A stretch of 33,213 nucleotides of DNA from positions 1-33,213 of the forward strand of contig JAQWMC010000067.1 of assembly GCA_029246985.1 (NCBI GenBank), read 5' to 3'. Position numbers and translations under genes: made by a program. The notes beneath the pieces were generated by a model. The model was not told the origin of the DNA and made no database searches. It saw only the letters and a list, made by a program, of their open reading frames with translations. Within the stretch, counting starts at the first letter, position 1; each line of letters starts with the position of its first letter. Source of the stretch: Pirellulales bacterium. Lineage in GTDB: Bacteria > Planctomycetota > Planctomycetia > Pirellulales > UBA1268. Positions 27,621 through 33,213 of the stretch are shown piece by piece.

Positions 27621-29381
27621 ATGTTGCCCCGTACGAGAATCTTTCTTGTATTCCTTCTTGGAATAAGTTGTTCCCTTTCGTTGTGCCGTGGAGACAACAC
27701 TGTTGTTCCACAGCATCTTGATCCCACACCATTCGGTGACGAATTCCCATCACTCGATGGGTGGGCAACTGGCCAGTGGTGGACAAAACCTTCCGCTCAA
27801 GGTGATGAGGCAGCACAGCCAGCTGGTGGAAAAAAAAAGAAACGTCGACGTCCGCCTGTACCATTTCAGATTAATGCGCCTCGTGATGAAGTCATTGCAT
27901 TTGCGATCTACACAGTCACTGTCCCTCCGGGCAAACCAACGGACTCGATACTCAAACTTTCAGCACAACTCTTTCCACTGAAGCCTGGTGAATCAAATCA
28001 GGTTCGACTAGAAGTCGATCGTGGAGCCGGCTGGACAAAAATCGGCACGGCAACAGTCAATTATCCTGGCTGGGATGCCTCGTTCCGTGTTCCCAAGTGG
28101 GACGCTACCACGTCGGTGCCCTATCGTGTTCGGCATGGAGAGCGAGCTGAGTTCGCTGGAGTTATTCGGCCGGACCCTGCTGAGAAAAATGAGATCAGTG
28201 TGGCTGTCATGTCCTGTAATTCATCGCGAACGCCAGGACAGCGTGAAGCGCTGATCAATGGTCTCAAGGAGGCCGATCCTGACCTTCTGTTCTTCGCCGG
28301 TGATCAAACTTATCGTCACACAGAACACACCATCGGCTGGCTTGAGTTTGGCTTACAGTTTCGGGACATCATTCGTGATCGTCCTGCAGTCACAATTCCC
28401 GACGATCATGACGTTGGCCAAGGCAACCTCTGGGGCGCCGGAGGTGGCAAGGCGAGTACATCTGCTGGAGATACTGGTGGGTACTTTTATCCCACGTCCT
28501 ACGTCAACATGGTACAGCGGCAGCAGACGTCTCACCTTCCGGATCCTGTCGATCCCGCACCTGTAAAAGGTGATATCGGCGTGTACTTCACGCGACTTAT
28601 TGTTGGTGGTGTCGACTTTGCCATTTTGGAAGATCGGAAGTTCAAGACAGGACCAAACGGGACCATTCCAAAAATGGGTCCTCGTGCTGATCATATTAAT
28701 GACCCCGCATATGATCGGTCTGCAATCGATGTTCCTGGACTGAAGCTTCTGGGTCAACGACAACTTGATTTCCTGAAGTCGTGGGCTCATGACTGGAAGG
28801 GTGTTCGCTCAAAAGCAGCTCTTTCTCAGACAGCGTTTTGCGGTGCCGTTCATCTTCATGGCAATCCGGACAACCGACTGCTTGCTGATCTGGACTGTAA
28901 TGGGTGGCCACAGACGGGTCGCAACAAGGCCTTGCGTCTTCTGAAAGAGGCCGGCGCCGTTCATCTCTGTGGAGATCAGCATCTCGCTGTTGTTGTCCAA
29001 CACGGAATTGATGAGTTTCGTGATGGTCCGTGGTCATTTACCTCACCTGCTCTCGTCAACACAATCTATGGACGCTGGTGGCATCCTGAAGACGAAAAAG
29101 CCGGCCCACATCCAATTCCAGAGAGTCCCCTCCCATGGACCGGAGACTATGAAGATGGTCTTGGGAATAAAATTACTATGGCCGCGTATGCTAATCCTGC
29201 AGACAGAACCGATGAAACGAAACGGGCTGACGGCTACGGCATCACACGTTTTGAATTTGATAAACAGAAGATTGTCTTTCAGTGTTTTCCTCGGTTCACA
29301 ACACAAGGAGCCGATGGTGCACCAAAACAGTTTCCAGGATGGCCTGTGACGGTGCCACTTGAAGGCCCACCAAAAGACTGA
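27621..29381 (+). CDS. Alkaline phosphatase D (PhoD)-like metallophosphatase
   Basis: Signal peptide; ISVAVMSCNSSRTPGQREALINGLKEADPDLLFFAGDQTYRHTEHTIGWLEFGLQFRDIIRDRPAVTIPDDHDVGQGNLWGAGG... and LCGDQHLAVVVQHGIDEF: PhoD-like active-site motifs. Confidence 0.9.
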   Translation: MLPRTRIFLVFLLGISCSLSLCRGDNTVVPQHLDPTPFGDEFPSLDGWATGQWWTKPSAQGDEAAQPAGGKKKKRRRPPVPFQINAPRDEVIAFAIYTVTVPPGKPTDSILKLSAQLFPLKPGESNQVRLEVDRGAGWTKIGTATVNYPGWDASFRVPKWDATTSVPYRVRHGERAEFAGVIRPDPAEKNEISVAVMSCNSSRTPGQREALINGLKEADPDLLFFAGDQTYRHTEHTIGWLEFGLQFRDIIRDRPAVTIPDDHDVGQGNLWGAGGGKASTSAGDTGGYFYPTSYVNMVQRQQTSHLPDPVDPAPVKGDIGVYFTRLIVGGVDFAILEDRKFKTGPNGTIPKMGPRADHINDPAYDRSAIDVPGLKLLGQRQLDFLKSWAHDWKGVRSKAALSQTAFCGAVHLHGNPDNRLLADLDCNGWPQTGRNKALRLLKEAGAVHLCGDQHLAVVVQHGIDEFRDGPWSFTSPALVNTIYGRWWHPEDEKAGPHPIPESPLPWTGDYEDGLGNKITMAAYANPADRTDETKRADGYGITRFEFDKQKIVFQCFPRFTTQGADGAPKQFPGWPVTVPLEGPPKD

Positions 29382-29392
29382 AAGGAAACACC

Positions 29393-30052
29393 ATGAGTCA
29401 ATCGAGTCGACGCCTGTGGGTTCTTTGTATTGCATTCAATTTAATCGGGCTTTCCATGCATGCTGCCGAAACAGAGTCTCCCTCGTCGCAAAGCAAACCA
29501 TGGTTTGTGTCTGAGGCAAATCTTCCGGAAGGTTTTCCAGCAGCCGGGCCAGTTGATGAAGTCGTTCTCAAAACGTATCCCCAGCATCGGCTGGCACGTG
29601 TGCAGTCAGACTCTGGTACGGACGGTATGTTCTGGAAACTCTTCAATCACATCAAACGAAATGACATCAAGATGACAGCACCCGTCGAAATGTCATGGAC
29701 ACCAAACGCTGCTGCCAATCCAGATGGAACACCTGACGGAAACCCAAACGCCATGGCATTTCTCTATGGATCAACTCAACTCGGCAGTGCTGGTGCTGAT
29801 TCAGAAGATGCCAGTGTCGTGGTGGAAGATATTCCAGCAGAAAAAGTTGTCTCAATTGGCCTTCGTGGCAGTTATGGCAAAAAGACATTTCTTCGTGGGT
29901 ATGAAAAAATCAACGCATGGCTTGCAAATCATCCTGAATGGAAAGTTGCCGGCAGCCCACGCACACTTGGCTACAACAGCCCAATGGTTCCAAGCTTCAT
30001 GAAATTTTCTGAGGTTCAGATACCGGTTGTTGCGGCTGATCAGGCACAGTAG
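29393..30052 (+). CDS. SOUL family heme-binding protein
   Basis: [30 protein letters not shown]...[89 protein letters not shown] family. Confidence 0.92.
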   Translation: MSQSSRRLWVLCIAFNLIGLSMHAAETESPSSQSKPWFVSEANLPEGFPAAGPVDEVVLKTYPQHRLARVQSDSGTDGMFWKLFNHIKRNDIKMTAPVEMSWTPNAAANPDGTPDGNPNAMAFLYGSTQLGSAGADSEDASVVVEDIPAEKVVSIGLRGSYGKKTFLRGYEKINAWLANHPEWKVAGSPRTLGYNSPMVPSFMKFSEVQIPVVAADQAQ

Positions 30053-30059
30053 GAGAGTG

Positions 30060-31427
30060 ATGATGAAAAGCAGGTTGCGCGCGCAGCAGGTGTGCTGGCT
30101 TTGGTTCGTTGTAGTACTTCTTCTACAGATGACTGCGTGGGCACAGCAGCCACCGTTTGATGTCTATCCATCAGCCGAACCACCCTATTACCGTGTTCGG
30201 TATGAGGCATCGACCGAGCCAGGTGAGTTGATTTTTCCTGTTAACTACACCATCTGGATTCCACCCAAGGTGAAAACAGTACGAGGAATCATTGTGCATC
30301 AGCATGGATGTGGTGAAGGCTCATGCTCATCTGGTCTCTCTGGAGCCTATGATCTTCACTGGCAGGCATTGGCACGGGCACATGACTGTGCACTGTTTGC
30401 ACCGGCCTATGAGCAGCCACAAAAAGCTGACTGCCAGATGTGGTGTGATCCTCGAAACGGATCAGCAAAAGCGTTTCAACGAGGTCTTGAAGATCTCGGT
30501 GATCTTTCTGGCCATCCGGAACTCAGTCAATTGCCATGGGCACTTTGGGGACACAGTGGTGGTGGTCATTGGGCCGGTGGCATGACGCTGCTTTTTCCTG
30601 AACGAACCATTGCTTCGTGGTTGCGATCCGGGGTTCCACTTTTAGAGACAAATCTAAAACGTCCACAAATCAAACCACACGATCTGCCTGAAACGGCACT
30701 CGACGTTCCAATCATGTGTAATCCTGGAACACAAGAAGGCGTAACGGTGACCACAGGAAAATTCAAAGGTACGTGGCCGGCGAACCTTGCCTTTATTGAG
30801 GCCGTTCGGAAACGGGATGGGTTGCTGGGTGTTGCGGTTGATCCCCTCACAAGTCATGAGTGCGGCAATCAGCGCTACATGGCCATTCCATGGCTCGATG
30901 CTTGCCTTCGTGCACGGCTTCCGAAAGAAAATGAAAAGCCTCTTAAACCCATGCCTCGTTCAGACGCATGGCTCGCAGAAATTGCTGGTTTCAAAGCATG
31001 GCCGGCTCAAGAAGCAACAGCTCCAGCGGAAATGGCCTGGTTACCCAATGAAACAGTTGCCAAAAAGTGGATGCAGTATGTCAAGGACACAGCTGTTGCT
31101 GATACCACGCCACCACCATCTCCGACGAACGTACATCGAGAAGGCAATCGCATTGTCTGGAACTGTGAGGCTGACTTGGAAAGTGGCCTCTCACACTTCA
31201 TCATAAAACGTATTGGAAAAGGAATGGCAACGGTTCCAAAGAAATCAGAGAACAAATTTGGTCGACCACTCTTCCAAAATCTTTTGTATAGCGACACACC
31301 GACGCAGCCGCTTGCAAAAATGGAATTCATACTCCCAAAAGGTATGCCGCTATCTGGGTATCAGATTATTGCGGTGAATACTGTTGGCCTTGAATCACAA
31401 CCAGCGCGGATGACATCTCAGCGGTGA
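30060..31427 (+). CDS. Exported alpha/beta hydrolase-like protein
   Basis: Likely start ATG 30060 ([30 protein letters not shown] signal). Nucleophile elbow [36 protein letters not shown]-terminal region with FN3-like text [37 protein letters not shown]. Confidence 0.82.
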   Translation: MMKSRLRAQQVCWLWFVVVLLLQMTAWAQQPPFDVYPSAEPPYYRVRYEASTEPGELIFPVNYTIWIPPKVKTVRGIIVHQHGCGEGSCSSGLSGAYDLHWQALARAHDCALFAPAYEQPQKADCQMWCDPRNGSAKAFQRGLEDLGDLSGHPELSQLPWALWGHSGGGHWAGGMTLLFPERTIASWLRSGVPLLETNLKRPQIKPHDLPETALDVPIMCNPGTQEGVTVTTGKFKGTWPANLAFIEAVRKRDGLLGVAVDPLTSHECGNQRYMAIPWLDACLRARLPKENEKPLKPMPRSDAWLAEIAGFKAWPAQEATAPAEMAWLPNETVAKKWMQYVKDTAVADTTPPPSPTNVHREGNRIVWNCEADLESGLSHFIIKRIGKGMATVPKKSENKFGRPLFQNLLYSDTPTQPLAKMEFILPKGMPLSGYQIIAVNTVGLESQPARMTSQR

Positions 31428-31463
31428 GACTGTTAAGAGCAAGCTTGTACTAAGAACAGGATT

Positions 31464-32639
31464 TTACCAGCGAGACTCGAGACCAAGGTTCGCACCATGA
31501 AGGAAGACCCCGCCACCACCAACAAGTGTTGTGCCACCTGTTGTTGGATTATTCGTGAAATCCCATTGGTCTGGCGCAAGTGCCACACCAGAAAGCCAAA
31601 TCATATTGTAGCCAAGGCGTAACCACCATGTATCGTTCAGCCGCCGTGTCACGGTGTAATTTAAATCACCAAGAAAGCCGACCCCGGTATCATTGAGTCG
31701 ACGCGCTGGCCGGATGATTGTTGCTGGTGCAAGTGATGAAAAAATTGGGTCGGCATTTGAACTCAGCAGTGTTCCAGCCAACATTGCCTTTGCCCAACCT
31801 TCAACTGCCCAATTCTTCCACTGTCGCCGTCCCCGAAAACCAACCTGAGGGCCGATCATCTGCGAACTTGTTCGCACTGAATAGGAAGTAAATTCATCAC
31901 TCGAACTACGGCAGCACAGCACGTTGAGATCCGCCTGCTCTTCCAGACCGGCCCATCGCAAACCAACTAACCAGTTACTACAGTGGCACACTGGTTTGTT
32001 GCCCAAGTGTGACCATAGGAGGGTATCGCTACTGCATTCACGGCAGCACCGATATGTGAAAATATTGGCCTCTACGGTATTCAAACTTGAGGCATAGGTT
32101 GGTCGGACTTCATCTGCAGTCAACCACCCTGGTACGTTAATTCCTGGAATGATCAATGAGTCTGTTAATGAAGAGCGATCAACCGCTCCAAACATTCCAT
32201 AGACACCGAGATATCCAACTTCCCATCCCATACAGTCGGGACCGAGTGCTCCATAAAACAGTCGCACACCAGGAGCCGTTGCAGCTTGCATCGAACGAGT
32301 CGTGAACAGTGGGACCACTTGGCCACCAACTCTCTCTTCGGTAATGACCGTACCACTGGTGGCGTTGTCACGCTGAAGAAACATGAAATCAAAGATGCCG
32401 TAGTGAGACCAATCAGGACAGCATGAATCACAGAGATTCTCAATCACCGGGTGCAGAGGAAGAGATTCATCCTGCCACGCACTAGGAGGCTCCCACTGGT
32501 TTCCGCTTGTTTGATCGATACTGATGCCAGGAGTAGTGACCGTGCCTTGGCCCCACACGTACGAACCAGTGATCGCCTCCCCACAAAACAATGCACACCC
32601 GAATCCAAGAATGAAACGTTGAAAAAATTGATAACGCAT
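31464..32639 (-). CDS. BBP7 family outer membrane beta-barrel protein
   Basis: Likely start ATG 32639 (MRYQFFQRFILGFGCALFCGEAITGSYVWGQG). CDSCCPDWSHYGIFDFMFLQRDNA..., GVRLFYGALGPDCMGWEVGYLGVYGMFGAV, NTVEANIFTYRCCRE..., NWLVGLRWAGLEEQADL: typical of planctomycete BBP7 proteins. Confidence 0.85.
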   Translation of the reverse strand: MRYQFFQRFILGFGCALFCGEAITGSYVWGQGTVTTPGISIDQTSGNQWEPPSAWQDESLPLHPVIENLCDSCCPDWSHYGIFDFMFLQRDNATSGTVITEERVGGQVVPLFTTRSMQAATAPGVRLFYGALGPDCMGWEVGYLGVYGMFGAVDRSSLTDSLIIPGINVPGWLTADEVRPTYASSLNTVEANIFTYRCCRECSSDTLLWSHLGNKPVCHCSNWLVGLRWAGLEEQADLNVLCCRSSSDEFTSYSVRTSSQMIGPQVGFRGRRQWKNWAVEGWAKAMLAGTLLSSNADPIFSSLAPATIIRPARRLNDTGVGFLGDLNYTVTRRLNDTWWLRLGYNMIWLSGVALAPDQWDFTNNPTTGGTTLVGGGGVFLHGANLGLESRW

Positions 32640-32996
32640 CGAGTGGCCTAAGAAGCTGAATTCGTTGTAACTCCTTCTTTCGTTTCGACCTTTACGACCG
32701 GAGCATCCAGTTCGACACACTACAATCACTAGAAATCTGCTAGAAAACCAAGTTTCTGCAGCTTGCCGCATTGAACACAGAGAGTCACCACAAAACAACC
32801 TCAGAAAATATTCAACCGGAACGAAGAAAAGTACGTTTTTTCAGCATTTTCCGTGCTTTGTGTGGACTTAAAGGGTAGTTTTAACAGGGTGGTGGTTTGT
32901 TCAGAGTGGGGAACCCGTAACGGCCGCTTTGATCATCCTCGCACCTCAAAATATTAAATTTTGATCTCCCGGAAGTCTGTTCCTGCACGACACATC

Positions 32997-33213
32997 ATGC
33001 ACACAACACTGAAAAATATTTTCTCTCGAGCCGCGCAGCAACCACTGAATTCAAGAACACCAGCACTTTCAAAAAGGCAGCGCCCGCTTTTTGCAGAACA
33101 ACTTGAAGCGAGGCGGCTCCTTGCTGCAGATGCAACAGTGAATCTCACCGGCGCATACCAAAGCCTTCTTGGTGAAGACGTCAATTTTGTCGTGACCTTC
33201 GATAATACATCTA
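32997..33213 (+). CDS. Start of a planctomycete extracellular-signal (Planc_extracel / LEPR-XLL type) protein, truncated by window end
   Basis: Manual translation from ATG 32997: MHTTLKNIFSRAAQQPLNSRTPALSKRQRPLFAEQLEARRLLAADATVNLTGAYQSLLGEDVNFVVTFDNTS..., open to the last base. EQLEARRLLAAD matches the LExRxLL sorting-signal pattern. Confidence 0.82.
   Translation, partial: MHTTLKNIFSRAAQQPLNSRTPALSKRQRPLFAEQLEARRLLAADATVNLTGAYQSLLGEDVNFVVTFDNTS

Noticed and set aside
32946-32964. TCAAAAT-attaa-ATTTTGA inverted repeat upstream of the 32997 gene as an operator
   Set aside because: AT-rich 7-bp palindrome; easily expected by chance in a promoter region, with no regulator to assign.
1-33213. 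tRNA/rRNA genes, CRISPR arrays, insertion sequences, prophage or defence systems
   Set aside because: No tRNA-like cloverleaf with CCA/TpsiC box, rRNA motif, regularly spaced repeats, transposase/integrase motif or recognised defence gene was seen by eye.

Overview
This is a planctomycete-like chromosomal window. No taxonomic search was possible; the assignment rests on DUF1559 prepilin-like, BBP7, Planc_extracel, PVC-type cytochrome/dehydrogenase and PQQ-like propeller proteins. The left part (about 0.8-8.6 kb, + strand) holds a DUF1559 protein, an alpha/beta hydrolase, a Tat-type metallophosphoesterase, a sigma-70 factor, apt, mnmA, a FloA-like flotillin and a small conserved-looking ORF. 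The centre (about 8.7-27.5 kb, all - strand) is a sulfatase-rich locus. It encodes six sulfatase domains in four ORFs, three of which are fusion proteins: (i) sulfatase + PQQ-like beta-propeller; (ii) three sulfatases + an alpha/beta esterase in one 1.8k-aa polypeptide; (iii) sulfatase + SGNH hydrolase + PVC-type dehydrogenase propeller + HEAT + type-1 copper cupredoxin + cytochrome c in one 1.7k-aa polypeptide. A ThuA protein, a DUF485/solute:Na+ symporter pair and a GNAT enzyme lie in the same strand run. A + strand cluster follows (PhoD-like phosphatase, SOUL heme protein, alpha/beta hydrolase), then a BBP7 protein (-) and the start of a Planc_extracel-signal protein (+, truncated). Two truncated edge genes are absent from the ORF track: a DUF1080 protein at the left edge and the LEPR-type protein at the right edge. 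The most interesting signals are the multi-enzyme/redox sulfatase fusions, the Lys-rich domain linkers with in-frame A_AAA_AAG/A_AAA_AAA heptamers and nearby -1 stops, and two highly structured intergenic regions (4184-4376 and 8107-8320). No tRNA, rRNA, CRISPR array or transposase was recognised.
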